Shown piece after piece: positions 8,976 to 18,039 of a stretch of DNA of 64,000 nt. Position 1 is the first letter of the stretch, and each line of letters opens with the position of its first letter. The translations under genes and the position numbers were made by a program. The notes under the pieces were generated by a model. The model did not search any database. It was given only the letters and a program-made list of their open reading frames with translations, and was not told the origin of the DNA. Source of the stretch: Jatrophihabitans sp. (GTDB lineage: Bacteria > Actinomycetota > Actinomycetes > Mycobacteriales > Jatrophihabitantaceae); the NCBI GenBank assembly GCA_036399055.1, contig DASWNX010000046.1, positions 1-64,000 on the forward strand. The letters run 5' to 3'.

Positions 8976-9072
8976 CGCCTCTCACCCTATCGAGATGGTT
9001 TTCGACCTAAATGAGCGACTCCCGCACGCAGGTCTGGCCGCGAGAATCTCCTTGCGCCGAACCGGGCATCGC

Positions 9073-9636
9073 TCAGCCCGGGCCCGCGCCGTCGGCTAGT
9101 TGGCGCAGGCCGGTGACGATCCCGCCGGTCAGATCTCCGTTGGAGAAGGACCCGCGCATCGCCAATGCTGCCAGACCCGCGATCCGGTTCGGCAGCCGGC
9201 GGGCCGACTCGCCACCGGTCACGATCTCGAGCTTGCGCTGGCCCGGTGAGATCGCCAGCAGCACCGGCGCGTGGTGGCTGGCGGCGAGTTTGGCGAACAT
9301 CGCCTCGGCGGTGGCCCGACTGGACTCCCCCAGGTCGCCGATGTAGAGGCTGAACAGCAGGCCGGTCTCACGCGAGGCAAGGGTCAGCGCCTCGTCGATC
9401 CTCATCAGCTGATCGGGTTTGAACGGGCGATCCGGGCTCAGCAGGCTCGCCCGCGGGGTGGTCGTCTCCTTGACCCGGCCGTCGGAGTCATAGGGGTCCA
9501 GAGCTCGCGAGTCGGAACCTTCGGGGGGCCGGGAGCCCGGGGCGCCGGGTCGGGCGTCGGGGTCGCCGTGCCGGGAGTCCGCGTCACCGGGCTGCATGCT
9601 GGTCGCGCCGGCGCCGGGGCGCAGCTCACCACTCAC
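9073..9636 (-). CDS. DUF5130 family (TPM-like) protein
   Basis: About 187 residues. The C-terminal 120 carry the recognisable part: PDRPFKPDQLMRIDEALTLA, GLLFSLYIGDLGESSR, HHAPVLLAISPGQRKLEIVTG and LTGGIVTGLRQLADG. These match actinobacterial DUF5130 proteins, which resemble the TPM (TLP18.3/Psb32) fold. The function is unknown. The GTG at 9636 overlaps the end of the upstream membrane-protein gene by 11 bases, which would couple translation; an ATG at 9597 is the alternative. The first 60 residues are Pro/Asp/Arg-rich and not conserved-looking. Confidence 0.75.
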   Translation of the reverse strand: MSGELRPGAGATSMQPGDADSRHGDPDARPGAPGSRPPEGSDSRALDPYDSDGRVKETTTPRASLLSPDRPFKPDQLMRIDEALTLASRETGLLFSLYIGDLGESSRATAEAMFAKLAASHHAPVLLAISPGQRKLEIVTGGESARRLPNRIAGLAALAMRGSFSNGDLTGGIVTGLRQLADGAGPG

Positions 9637-9910
9637 CGCTGGCACCGCCGCTCGCCGTGGCGGGCTCGGCGACCCGGCCTGTGATCGCCGCTCGCGCGCC
9701 GGCGTGGGATGGCTGGGTCGAGTGCATGCTCGACACCGGCCCGGAGTGCTCGGGATGCGGCAGGTACCAGACCGGTTCGAACTGCCAGGGCCCACCCGGC
9801 CGGTAACGCGGCGTGCGGTCGGCCGCCCGGGCGTACACCAGCGCAGCGATGGCGAGGATTCCCACGACCGGGATGCCGAGGAAGATCAGGGCCGTCTGAA
9901 CGACGCTCAT
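9626..9910 (-). CDS. small single-pass membrane protein, conserved actinobacterial type
   Basis: 94 residues. MSVVQTALIFLGIPVVGILAIAALVYA forms one N-terminal transmembrane segment, followed by PRYRPGGPWQFEPVWYLPHP. The YRPG-xW-xxEPVW block recurs in short actinobacterial membrane proteins of unknown role. The ATG at 9910 is preceded by GGAGG at 7-base spacing; an ATG two codons further up has none. The tail is Ser/Ala/Gly-rich. It is the first gene of a two-gene unit with the DUF5130 gene. Confidence 0.75.
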   Translation of the reverse strand: MSVVQTALIFLGIPVVGILAIAALVYARAADRTPRYRPGGPWQFEPVWYLPHPEHSGPVSSMHSTQPSHAGARAAITGRVAEPATASGGASGEW

Positions 9911-10015
9911 ACGCATTCCTCCGTCCTGGCGAGCCCGGCTTGGCTGCTCGCGCTCATGGGCGCGCCTTCGGTAGCGCTCTGGCCACACCCGTGTCGACAC
10001 ACGGTATCGAAGGGC

Positions 10016-10058
10016 TCAGGCTTTCCACATCGGCGGGTGCCGGTCAGCTCACGGCGTG
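10016..10058 (-). repeat. decayed copy of the 3' end of the amidase gene
   Basis: About 43 bases here nearly match 11414-11456, the last 14 codons of the amidase gene. Read on the minus strand the real gene ends ADRHPPMWQA-stop; this copy reads ADRHPPMWKA-stop but has a TGA just before ADRH. It lies 1.36 kb from the parent copy and directly abuts the next small gene, so it is a remnant of a local duplication rather than a coding segment. Confidence 0.6.
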
Positions 10059-10060
10059 GG

Positions 10061-10234
10061 TCAGTCGCGGTCGCGGCCGCGCAGGATGTTGAAGAACTTC
10101 CAGCCGTATCCGGGGCCCTGCGCGTTCTCGTACTGATAGGCGGAGTCCGCTTCGATGTCATCGACCCGCTTGGCCGCCCGGTGCATCAGGTACACCACGA
10201 CCACCAGCCCGAGCAGCATCAGCAACCAGAACAC
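10061..10234 (-). CDS. small membrane protein (57 aa)
   Basis: The frame starts at a GTG (10232-10234) behind AGGAGG at 7-base spacing. It encodes one strong transmembrane segment (FWLLMLLGLVVVYLMH) followed by RAAKRVDDIEADSAYQYENAQ and a C-terminal GYGWKFFNILRGRDRD. The strong ribosome site, a complete hydrophobic helix and a positively charged inside flank support a real gene. No family is recognised. It is probably a type II or III single-pass protein with a short cytoplasmic tail. It lies between the membrane protein/DUF5130 pair and the secreted protease, all on the minus strand. Confidence 0.65.
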   Translation of the reverse strand: MFWLLMLLGLVVVVYLMHRAAKRVDDIEADSAYQYENAQGPGYGWKFFNILRGRDRD

Positions 10235-10414
10235 GGGCGGCCTCCTCTTCCAAGGCCTTCAGTATGGGGCGCGAGCGCGCCGTCGGGCCAATGGCAGTCA
10301 CCGGGCGGCGAGGGAAGGGCCGCCGCTGGCGGCGGCGATCCTGCGGGCCCTGGCTTGCAGGCCCCGCAGGAGCTGCTTCAAGGAATCGAGCCGGTCCGCC
10401 GGTGATCTGGCCTG

Positions 10415-11311
10415 CTAGGGCTTGGTGAGCAGGCAGCCGGTCTTGTTCAGGTCGATCGCATTGGCCGCGGTCAGGCACGTGGTGAACCAGTAGGTCTGCT
10501 GACCGTAGTTCTGCCCCTGCGTGTAGCTGACGCTGCCGTCGGAGGCGACCTCGCACGGGTTGTTCAGCGTGCAGGCCGCGCCGTCCTCGTTGAGGGTGTT
10601 GTTGACGCCGGCGATCTGCAGGCTGGTGTTGTCCACGATCGGCGAGCCGGAGGTCCCGCCGATGGTCTGGCAACCGGAGTTCGGGTACTGGTAGCGGATC
10701 GAGTCGTGCCAGGTCCACTGGCCCTCGCGCAGCGTGCTGACGAAACCGTCGACGGCGCAGGAGTAGGTCGTCTTCCAGTACCCGGACGGGATCGAGACCG
10801 CGCGCCCGTCGACCGGGTGGGTCGAGGCGATGGTCAGCGCGGACAGACCGGTCGTGCTCCTGAGCTGGGCGTGGGTCCTGGTCAGCCGGTACAGGGCGAC
10901 GTCGGTGCCCGTCATGGTGGCGTAGAGCAGCAGGTCGGCGCGCAGCGTGGCCACGGCGCGGCCGCCGGCGTCGAGCAGCTTGCCGCTGCGGGTGCTGGCC
11001 CGGTTGACCAGCACCTGGCCGGCGCTGAGGAATCCGCCTTCGTAGCAATGCCCGTTGGTGAGCATCATCGCCCGGTCGGTGTCCTGGGACGACGGGTAGC
11101 GGACCAGGCTCGCCGAGCAGTTGTTCAGCGCGATCGTCGACGCGAGGCCGGCAGCCTGCAGCTGCTCGACGACCCGGTCAGGGCTGGTGGCCGCAGGAGC
11201 GCCGGCCGAGGCCGGAGCGGCGGAGACGGTGACAAGGGTGCCCGCGATCGCGGTGGCAGCGGCTATCAGCAGCCCGAAGGAGCGCCGGCTCACGCGAAGG
11301 GAAAAGGTCAT
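10415..11311 (-). CDS. secreted trypsin-like serine protease
   Basis: 298 residues. The N-terminus RVSRRSFGLLIAAATAIAG has a twin-arginine motif, a hydrophobic core and an APASAG cleavage region, so export by Tat (possibly Sec) is expected. The catalytic triad can be placed: His in MLTNGHCYEGG, Asp in TGTDVALYRL, Ser in GGTSGSPIVD. Cysteines flank the His and Ser blocks as in S1 proteases. The C-terminal quarter (ACTLNNPCEV, CLTAANAIDL) has extra paired cysteines. It is a chymotrypsin-fold extracellular protease; the substrate is unknown. It is monocistronic, 103 bases upstream of the amidase stop. Confidence 0.85.
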   Translation of the reverse strand: MTFSLRVSRRSFGLLIAAATAIAGTLVTVSAAPASAGAPAATSPDRVVEQLQAAGLASTIALNNCSASLVRYPSSQDTDRAMMLTNGHCYEGGFLSAGQVLVNRASTRSGKLLDAGGRAVATLRADLLLYATMTGTDVALYRLTRTHAQLRSTTGLSALTIASTHPVDGRAVSIPSGYWKTTYSCAVDGFVSTLREGQWTWHDSIRYQYPNSGCQTIGGTSGSPIVDNTSLQIAGVNNTLNEDGAACTLNNPCEVASDGSVSYTQGQNYGQQTYWFTTCLTAANAIDLNKTGCLLTKP

Positions 11312-11414
11312 GAATGCGCTCCGAGTGAAATGGAAGTTGGGTTTCGGTCAGCTAACCGGGCAAACCCACTCCGGTCAAGAGCCGGTCACCTGCCGCGCCC
11401 GGTTGCCGAGGGCC

Positions 11415-12851
11415 TCAGGCTTGCCACATCGGCGGGTGCCGGTCGGCCCACGGCGCGGCGGCCTCCAGTTGCGCCGACAGCGCTAGCAAGCTGGCCTCTC
11501 CGGCCGGTCGGCCGACCAGCATCACCCCGATCGGCAGCCCGTCGGCGCTCCAGTGCAGCGGCAGGCTGGCCGCCGGCTGACCGCTTGCGTTGTAGACCGC
11601 GGTGAACGGGGTGAACCGCTTCTGGCGCTCGAAGTCCTCAGCCGGGTCCACCGGCTCCTCCGCCGTTCCGCAGAACCAGCCGATCGGCCGTGGCGGCAGC
11701 GCCAGCGTCGGGGTCAGCACCGCGTCGTACTGCGCGGTCGCCATGATCGCCTGCCTGCTGACGAGGTTCAGCAGGCCGAGCGCGTTGGAGTACTCGGTCG
11801 CGCCGATCCGGGACCCGCGCTCGCGCAGGTAACGGGTCAGCGGCCGCACCACCGCCTCCTGATCCGGTGTCAACGGAGCGCTGGCCGCCGACACCGCCCA
11901 CACCGTCTCGAAGGCGGGAATCACCGCCTCCGGCATCGGCATCGCGATGTCGATCACGTCGTGGCCAAGGCTTTCCAGCAGGACGCTGGCGCGCTCCCAG
12001 GCCGTCCGGCACTCAGGATCGACCTCGGCGCCGGTGATCGGCGGTCGCACATAGCGCCCGATCCGCAGCCGGGCCGGCGTCCGGTCACACCAGTCCAGAA
12101 AGCTCTCGCCGGCCGGCAACGGCGGCGCCCAATGCGGGTCACCAGGCTGCGGAACGGAGGTGGCGTCGAGGAACGCGGCGGCGTCGCGGACCGTGCGGGC
12201 CAGCGGTCCGAGCACCGACAGCCCGGTGGAGTCGGCGTCCAGCGGGCCGCGCGAGATCCGGCCACGGGACGGCTTGATGCCGTACAGGCCGGTCACGCTG
12301 GCCGGGATCCGGATCGAGCCGCCGCCGTCGGAGCCCTGCGCGATCGGCGCGAAGCCGGCCGCGACCGCGGCCGCGGCGCCGCCGGAGGAGCCACCGGCCA
12401 GCAGGCTGGTGTCCCACGGGGTGCGAGCCGGCGGCCCGATGTCGGTCTCGGTGTAGCAGGGCAGCCCGAACTCCGGCGTCGCGGTCTTGCCCAAGGAGAT
12501 GGCGCCTGCCTGGCGCAGCAGTATCACCACGTGGTCATCGACGGCGGGGACGAAGTCGCGGTGCGCCCGCGAGCCCAGCGTGGTGCGCACTCCGGCGGTC
12601 AGGTTCAGGTCTTTGACAGCGGTGGGCACGCCGTGCAGCGGTGGCAGCTCGGCGCCGGCCAGCACCTGGGCGTCGGCTTGCCTGGCCTGCTCGCGAGCGG
12701 CCTCGGCGGTGACCGTGACGAACGCGCCGACCTGAGGGTCGAGCCGCTGGATGCGGTCCAGGTAATGCGCCGTCAACTCCGACGGGCTGACCTCGCGCCG
12801 GCGGATCGCGGCGGCGGCCTCCAGGGCGCTCAGATCGTGCAGCTGTGCCAT
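11415..12851 (-). CDS. amidase (amidase signature family)
   Basis: 478 residues. The Ser-cisSer-Lys catalytic set of the amidase signature family is present: the Lys in AVKDLNL, the cis-Ser in GGSSGGAAAAVAAG and the nucleophilic Ser in QGSDGGGSIRIPA. Family members hydrolyse small amides (6-aminohexanoate oligomers, indole-acetamide and others); the substrate cannot be told. The length is normal. The last codons are duplicated in degenerate form at 10016-10058. The HNH gene starts upstream on the same strand with a 9-base gap, so the two may be co-transcribed. Confidence 0.88.
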   Translation of the reverse strand: MAQLHDLSALEAAAAIRRREVSPSELTAHYLDRIQRLDPQVGAFVTVTAEAAREQARQADAQVLAGAELPPLHGVPTAVKDLNLTAGVRTTLGSRAHRDFVPAVDDHVVILLRQAGAISLGKTATPEFGLPCYTETDIGPPARTPWDTSLLAGGSSGGAAAAVAAGFAPIAQGSDGGGSIRIPASVTGLYGIKPSRGRISRGPLDADSTGLSVLGPLARTVRDAAAFLDATSVPQPGDPHWAPPLPAGESFLDWCDRTPARLRIGRYVRPPITGAEVDPECRTAWERASVLLESLGHDVIDIAMPMPEAVIPAFETVWAVSAASAPLTPDQEAVVRPLTRYLRERGSRIGATEYSNALGLLNLVSRQAIMATAQYDAVLTPTLALPPRPIGWFCGTAEEPVDPAEDFERQKRFTPFTAVYNASGQPAASLPLHWSADGLPIGVMLVGRPAGEASLLALSAQLEAAAPWADRHPPMWQA

Positions 12852-12860
12852 CGAGCCAGG

Positions 12861-13376
12861 CTAACTGGCCACCCGATCACCGTTGCCCCAGGCGTCGAGG
12901 TAGGGCTCCCAGGCAGGCTCGCGGACGTAGCCGACGGCGAAACCGACGTGACCTGAGGGCTCCTTGGGGGTGAACGGCAGGCTCCAGCCCAGCTCGGCCA
13001 GCAACCGGTCGGCCTTGCGGTGGTTGCACGGGGCGCAGGCCGCCACCACGTTGACCCACTCGTGCTTTCCACCCCGGCTGCGCGGCACGACGTGGTCGAT
13101 GGTGTCGGCGCGGCGCTGGCAGTAGGCGCAGCGCACGCTGTCTCGATGCATGACGGCCCGGCGGGTGAGCGGCACCCGGCTGCGATAGGGCACCCGGACG
13201 AAGCGGCTCAGCCGGACCACCGTCGGGGCTTGGATCGCCAGCCGCGCCGAGTGCAGCATGGCCCCGTCGGACTCGACGATCACTGCCTTCTCAGCCAGCA
13301 CCAGCAGGATCGCCCGGCGCAACGGCACCACGCACAACGGCTCGTAGGTGGCGTTGAGCACCAGGGCTCCGCTCAT
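12861..13376 (-). CDS. HNH endonuclease family protein
   Basis: 171 residues. It begins MSGALVLNATYEPLCVV, the standard start of a widespread bacterial HNH subfamily (the LVLNaxYePlxvv type). It has a zinc-binding pair in RCAYCQRRADTIDHVVPRSRGG and the second pair in VAACAPCNHRKADRL, giving the CxxC...DHV.P.S.GG...N...C..CN..K pattern of an intact HNH centre. The start is ATG at 13376 with GAGG 8 bases upstream; the frame is open further upstream but unconserved. The biological role of this subfamily is not established. Confidence 0.87.
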   Translation of the reverse strand: MSGALVLNATYEPLCVVPLRRAILLVLAEKAVIVESDGAMLHSARLAIQAPTVVRLSRFVRVPYRSRVPLTRRAVMHRDSVRCAYCQRRADTIDHVVPRSRGGKHEWVNVVAACAPCNHRKADRLLAELGWSLPFTPKEPSGHVGFAVGYVREPAWEPYLDAWGNGDRVAS

Positions 13377-13617
13377 TCGCCAAGCCTCACCGGCGACACC
13401 ACGGCACAGCCCAGCGGCGCGTCGCACCATGCCGGGCACGACGCGGAGAGCACCAGCGATCCCCTCACCGGCATCACCTCCGGGTGTCGCTGTCCAGTGA
13501 ACCCGACTAACGCGCTTCGCGCATCCATAAAGATCGACAAGATTCGCCGCCTCTGACCGCGCCACAGCCGCCCGGCTTGCGGCCCGAGCAGCTGCCCAGG
13601 TGGCAGTCTTAGCGGGC

Positions 13618-14562
13618 GTGGAGACTTCTGCGAATCCGTTGGCCGAGCGGCTGGAGCCCGCCGCGCTGCCCGCTTACTGGCACGAGCACGCCAGCCTGCT
13701 GATCACCAAACCGTTGCAGTTGCTGGCCATTCTGCTCGCGGCGCTGGTGCTGAGGATGCTGGCTCATCGCTGGATCAATCGGCTCAGCGCCGCCAGCGCG
13801 GCCGGCCGGGTGCCGGCCATCCTGAGCCCGCTCGCCGACCGCGCCGGCGGCCTGCCGTTCTGGGAGTCGGCGGGCCTGGTCAGCGAGCGGCGCAAGCAGC
13901 GGGCCGACACCATCGCCTCGGTGCTGCGCAGCGCGGTGAGCTTCCTGATCTTCATCACCGCGTTCCTGCTGGTGCTGCAGGTGTTCGCCATCAACCTGGC
14001 GCCGTTCGTGGCCGGCACCTCGCTGGTCGGGGTAGCGGTCGGCTTCGGCGCCCAGAACATCGTCAAGGACTTCCTGGCCGGCATGTTCATGATGCTCGAG
14101 GACCAGTACGGCGTCGGCGACGTCATCGACGTCAAGGAGGCCACCGGCACCGTCGAGGCGGTGGGGCTGCGCACCACCCGGCTGCGTGACGTCGAGGGGG
14201 TGGCCTGGTACGTGCGTAACGGAGAGATCGTCCGGGTCGGCAACATGTCCCAGCAGTACGCCCAGGTGGTGCTCGACGTTCCGGTCGGCATCGGCCAGGA
14301 CGTGCCGAGCGCTCTGGCGGCGATCGCCCAGGCCGGCGCGGAGTTGTACGCCGACCAGCAGTGGCTGCCCAGCCTGCTGGCCGAGCCGGAGGTGCTGGGC
14401 ATCGAGCAGCTCGGGCGCGAGGAGACGGTGTTGCGGGTGGTGGCGCGGGTCAAGCCGCTGGAGCAGTGGCGGGTCGCTCGGGAGTTGCGGGCCCGGATCA
14501 GGTCCCGGCTCGACAGCGCCGGTGTGGGTCACGCCCTGCCCGGTCCAGACCTAGCCGGGTGA
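13618..14562 (+). CDS. mscS: MscS-family mechanosensitive ion channel
   Basis: 314 residues. An N-terminal hydrophobic segment (LLITKPLQLLAILLAALVL), a second (SAVSFLIFITAFLLVLQVFA) and the pore helix region (FVAGTSLVGVAVGFGAQNIVKDFLAGMF) are followed by the beta domain (EDQYGVGDVIDVKEATGTVE and WYVRNGEIVRVGNMSQ). This is the small MscS type that gates on membrane tension and releases solutes on osmotic downshock. Two in-frame GTG starts (13600 and 13618) are possible and neither has a clear ribosome site. Transcribed away from the HNH gene. Confidence 0.9.
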   Translation: METSANPLAERLEPAALPAYWHEHASLLITKPLQLLAILLAALVLRMLAHRWINRLSAASAAGRVPAILSPLADRAGGLPFWESAGLVSERRKQRADTIASVLRSAVSFLIFITAFLLVLQVFAINLAPFVAGTSLVGVAVGFGAQNIVKDFLAGMFMMLEDQYGVGDVIDVKEATGTVEAVGLRTTRLRDVEGVAWYVRNGEIVRVGNMSQQYAQVVLDVPVGIGQDVPSALAAIAQAGAELYADQQWLPSLLAEPEVLGIEQLGREETVLRVVARVKPLEQWRVARELRARIRSRLDSAGVGHALPGPDLAG

Positions 14563-14706
14563 GCCGGGCGCGTCCGCTCAGCGCCGCCGCTGCCGGGAGC
14601 GCTGTCCAGGAGCGCTGCCAAGGGAGGCTGTCCGAAGGGCGCCGGGGGTGAGGGACAATGAGCAGGTGACACACAGTGACAGGCGGGCGGGAGTCGGGAT
14701 CGTGCG

Positions 14707-15087
14707 ATGGTGAGCGCGGACTTCTTCGAGCGGGCCGGTGGCGAGCAGACCTTCCGGTCGCTGGTGCAGCGGTTCTACGACGGGGTGGCGCTGGACCCGG
14801 TGCTGCGACCGCTCTATCCCGAGGAGGAGCTGGAAGCAGCCGCTGACCGGCTGGCCCTGTTCCTGATCCAGTACTGGGGCGGCCCGACCACCTACTCCCA
14901 GAGCCGAGGCCATCCCCGGTTGCGGATGCGGCACGCTCCGTTCGTGATCGGAGCGGCCGAACGCGACGCCTGGCTGCGGCACATGCGCGAGGCGCTGGAC
15001 TCACTGCAGCTGCCCGAGGACGTGGCCACCCCGATCTGGGAGTACCTGAGGATGGCGGCCGAATCGATGCGCAACTCGCACACCTGA
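14707..15087 (+). CDS. glbO: group II truncated haemoglobin (trHbO)
   Basis: 126 residues with the 2-on-2 globin pattern of GlbO: FYDGVALDPVLRPLYPEE, the YWGGPTTYSQSRGHPRLRMRH block containing the proximal-side HAPF histidine, and W in DAWLRHM (the conserved G8 Trp). TrHbO proteins bind oxygen tightly and are linked to respiration or NO/peroxide handling in mycobacteria. The ATG at 14707 agrees with the family N-terminus. It stands alone, between mscS and the glucosidase gene on the same strand. Confidence 0.92.
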   Translation: MVSADFFERAGGEQTFRSLVQRFYDGVALDPVLRPLYPEEELEAAADRLALFLIQYWGGPTTYSQSRGHPRLRMRHAPFVIGAAERDAWLRHMREALDSLQLPEDVATPIWEYLRMAAESMRNSHT

Positions 15088-15223
15088 GCACGGCGCGGGT
15101 GGCTTGACTCGACCTCCAGGCAGATCCACAATGGCCTGGAAAGGCTTACAGTCACTTGCCACGCCTGGATTCTCCGACGCCTGGAGCGTCCGAGCAGTCC
15201 GTCCGCGCCCACCGGAGGAACGC

Positions 15224-16903
15224 GTGCCCGACACGCCCATCGAGAACCCCGACCGCTCCCGCGGCTCCTCTGCCCCGAGGCTCGTCCTCAGCGAGGTGAC
15301 CGCTCCCCCCGAGCACGTGTTCGTCAGCGGCCCTGACGCGCCCTACCTCAGCGGCGCGGACTGGTGGCGCAGCGCGGTGTTCTACCAGGTCTATCCCAAG
15401 AGCTTCGCCGACGGCAACGGCGACGGCGTCGGGGACCTGATCGGCGTCCGAGACCGGCTCGACCACCTGCGAGAGCTCGGAGTCGACGCGATCTGGCTCA
15501 GCCCGTTCTACACCTCCCCGATGGCCGACGGCGGCTATGACGTGGCCGATCCCACGGACGTGGACCCGATGTTCGGCGACCTCTCCGACTTCGACGCCCT
15601 GCTGGCCGCCGCGCACGAGCGCGACATCAAGGTCACCGTCGACATCGTCCCCAATCACTTCTCAGACCAGCATCCGTGGTTCCAGCAGGCGCTGGCCGCC
15701 GGTCCAGGCTCACCCGAGCGGGCCCGGTTCATCTTTCGCGACGGCAAGGGCCCGGACGGCTCGGAGCCGCCGAACAACTGGCCGGCCATCTTCGGCGGCC
15801 CCGCCTGGAACCGGGTGCCCGACGGGCAGTGGTACCTGCACCTGTTCGCCCCCGAGCAGCCCGACCTGAACTGGGACAACCCCGAGGTGGGCGCTGAGTT
15901 CGAGCGGATCCTGCGGTTCTGGATGGATCGCGGCGTGGACGGTTTCCGGGTCGACGTCGCGCACTCGATGGCCAAGCCGAAGGGCTTGCCCGACATGGAC
16001 CTGACCGACTACCTCGGCCCGAACACCCAGCTGGACCCCGACCTGCGTTTTGACCAGGACGGCGTGCACGAATGCCTGCGGTTGTTCCGCCGGGTGATGG
16101 ACGACTACCCGCACCGGATGGCGGTGGGCGAGGCGTGGGTGCCCGACGACGTCCGGCTGGCCCGTTACGTCCGTTCCGACGAGCTGCACCTGACCTTCAA
16201 CTTCCGGTTGATCGAGGCGGCCTGGTCGGCCAAGGACTTCACCGAGGCCATCGACGGCTCGCTCAAGGCGATGGCGGAGGTCGGCGCGCCGTGCACCTGG
16301 GTGCTGTCCAACCACGACATAGTGCGCCACACCACCCGCTACGGCGGTGGGGCACTGGGCCAGGTCCGAGGCCGGGCCGCCGCGCTGGTCCTGCTGTCGC
16401 TGCCCGGGGCGGCCTACCTGTACAACGGCGACGAGCTCGGGCTGGAGAACGTCGAACTGCCCGACGAGGTGCTGCAGGACCCGACCTGGAAGCGCAGCGG
16501 TTACACCGAACGCGGCCGCGACGGCGAGCGGGTGCCGCTGCCGTGGGAGGGCGACGAGCCGCCGTTCGGGTTCAGCGCCTCCTCCGACACGTGGCTGCCG
16601 ATGCCGCCGGAGTGGCGCCCCTTCACGGTCCAGGCCCAGCTGCGCGACCCCGACTCCACCTTGTGGCTGTACCGCCGGGCGCTGCTTCTGCGCCGGGAGC
16701 TCAAGGAGCTGCACGGCTCGTCCTTCGCCTGGTTGGAGGCGCCCGAGGGCTGCCTGGCCTACCGGCGCGGGCCGGACCTGGCGGTCGCGCTCAACGCCGG
16801 CGAAGAGCCGGTCGAGCTGCCGCCGGGCGAGATCCTGCTGTCCTCCTCCCCGATCGTCGATGACAAGCTGCCGGCCAACACCGCGGTGTGGCTGCGGGTC
16901 TGA
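15224..16903 (+). CDS. GH13 alpha-glucosidase / oligo-1,6-glucosidase
   Basis: 559 residues. The GH13 regions are all visible: AVFYQVYPKSFADGNGDGVGDL, then VDIVPNHFSD (region I), GFRVDVAHSM with the nucleophile Asp (II), VGEAWVPD with the acid/base Glu (III) and VLSNHDIVR with the transition-state Asp (IV). The QVYPRSF and GDG start is that of exo-acting alpha-glucosidases of the GH13_23/GH13_30 kind. No signal peptide is present, so it is cytosolic and acts on imported maltose-like sugars. The GTG at 15224 follows GGAGGAA. A sugar ABC transporter lies 45 kb away in the window, with no sign of linkage. Confidence 0.9.
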   Translation: MPDTPIENPDRSRGSSAPRLVLSEVTAPPEHVFVSGPDAPYLSGADWWRSAVFYQVYPKSFADGNGDGVGDLIGVRDRLDHLRELGVDAIWLSPFYTSPMADGGYDVADPTDVDPMFGDLSDFDALLAAAHERDIKVTVDIVPNHFSDQHPWFQQALAAGPGSPERARFIFRDGKGPDGSEPPNNWPAIFGGPAWNRVPDGQWYLHLFAPEQPDLNWDNPEVGAEFERILRFWMDRGVDGFRVDVAHSMAKPKGLPDMDLTDYLGPNTQLDPDLRFDQDGVHECLRLFRRVMDDYPHRMAVGEAWVPDDVRLARYVRSDELHLTFNFRLIEAAWSAKDFTEAIDGSLKAMAEVGAPCTWVLSNHDIVRHTTRYGGGALGQVRGRAAALVLLSLPGAAYLYNGDELGLENVELPDEVLQDPTWKRSGYTERGRDGERVPLPWEGDEPPFGFSASSDTWLPMPPEWRPFTVQAQLRDPDSTLWLYRRALLLRRELKELHGSSFAWLEAPEGCLAYRRGPDLAVALNAGEEPVELPPGEILLSSSPIVDDKLPANTAVWLRV

Positions 16904-16947
16904 GTCCTCCTCGCCGACGCCCCGCGAGGCTGGCCTACCGTCTGGGT

Positions 16948-18018
16948 ATGACGAGCCTGGCCGACCAGTTCCGCCGGCACGCGCGGCACCTGCCGGACGG
17001 GCTGTACCGGACGCTGATGCTGTCGATGGCCGAGGACCTGCAGGCCGGCGGCGTGGTCGCCGAGATCTGCCGGGACTGGGCAGACGCGCCGGCCAACGCG
17101 GTGGTGCAACTGCGGCTGCTGGCCGGCGTCCAGCGCTTGGCGCTGAGCCGGGCCGAGCCGCAGCTGGCGATGTACTACCCGAACCTGGGCGGCGCCGCCT
17201 CGCCGGCCGAGGCCTGGCGCGACTTCGAGCCGGTGCTGCGACGCCACGTCGACGAGCTGCGCCAGGCGCTGACGATCGCGCCGCAGACCAACGAGCCAGG
17301 ACGCTCCGTGCCGCTGCTGGTCGGGCTGTTCGACGCGGTCGGCAGGTCCGGGCTGTCCTCGGTGCGGCTGCTCGAGCTCGGCGCCTCCGCCGGGCTCAAC
17401 CTGCTGACGGACCGGTTCTTCATCGCCGGCGAGGGCTGGTCCCACGGTCCGGCGTCCTCGCCGTTGCGGTTGACAGAGGCAGTGCTCGGGCCGGTCGCGC
17501 CCGTGCCGTTCACGGTGGTGGACCGGCGCGGTTGTGACCTGGCGCCGGTCGACGCCACGACGGTGGAGGGTCGGCTGCGGCTGACCTCGTTCGTCTGGCC
17601 ACATGACCTGCACCGGCACGAGCGGTTGCGAGCGGCGCTGGCGATCGCCGCGTCGCACCCCGTCACGGTGGACTCCGCGCCCGCTTCGGCCTGGCTGGCA
17701 TCGATGCTCCAGTCCCCGCCCGCGGACGGCGTGCTCACCGTGGTCTGGCACTCGATCACCCGGCAGTACTGGCCGCCGGAGGAGGTGGCGGCCACGTCGC
17801 GGGTGCTCGACGCCGCCCGGGACCGGATGCCGATCGCCCATATCGCCATGGAGTTTCCCGTGGCCGAGGCCGCCGGCCCGGACGGCGAGCCGGAGTACCG
17901 GCCGCCCGAGCTGACCCTGCGGCTTTCTGCCCCTGGCGGTCTCGCCGACCGCGCGCCGGTGCTGCTGGGCACAGCGGCCGAACACGGTGTTCCGGTGCGG
18001 CTGGCTTCCTCCTCGTGA
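16948..18018 (+). CDS. DUF2332 family protein
   Basis: 356 residues from the ATG at 16948 (MTSLADQFRRHARHL). Hallmarks of DUF2332 are the early YRTLMLSMAEDL, the central TNEPGRSVPLL and LLELGASAGLNLLTDR, and the late VWHSITRQYWP. The LELGASAGLN segment recalls a methyltransferase glycine-rich motif and the fold may be related, but no activity is known. It follows the glucosidase by 44 bases on the same strand and may be co-transcribed. Confidence 0.85.
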   Translation: MTSLADQFRRHARHLPDGLYRTLMLSMAEDLQAGGVVAEICRDWADAPANAVVQLRLLAGVQRLALSRAEPQLAMYYPNLGGAASPAEAWRDFEPVLRRHVDELRQALTIAPQTNEPGRSVPLLVGLFDAVGRSGLSSVRLLELGASAGLNLLTDRFFIAGEGWSHGPASSPLRLTEAVLGPVAPVPFTVVDRRGCDLAPVDATTVEGRLRLTSFVWPHDLHRHERLRAALAIAASHPVTVDSAPASAWLASMLQSPPADGVLTVVWHSITRQYWPPEEVAATSRVLDAARDRMPIAHIAMEFPVAEAAGPDGEPEYRPPELTLRLSAPGGLADRAPVLLGTAAEHGVPVRLASSS

Positions 18019-18039
18019 CCGCGAGGGTGGCAGGCCGAC

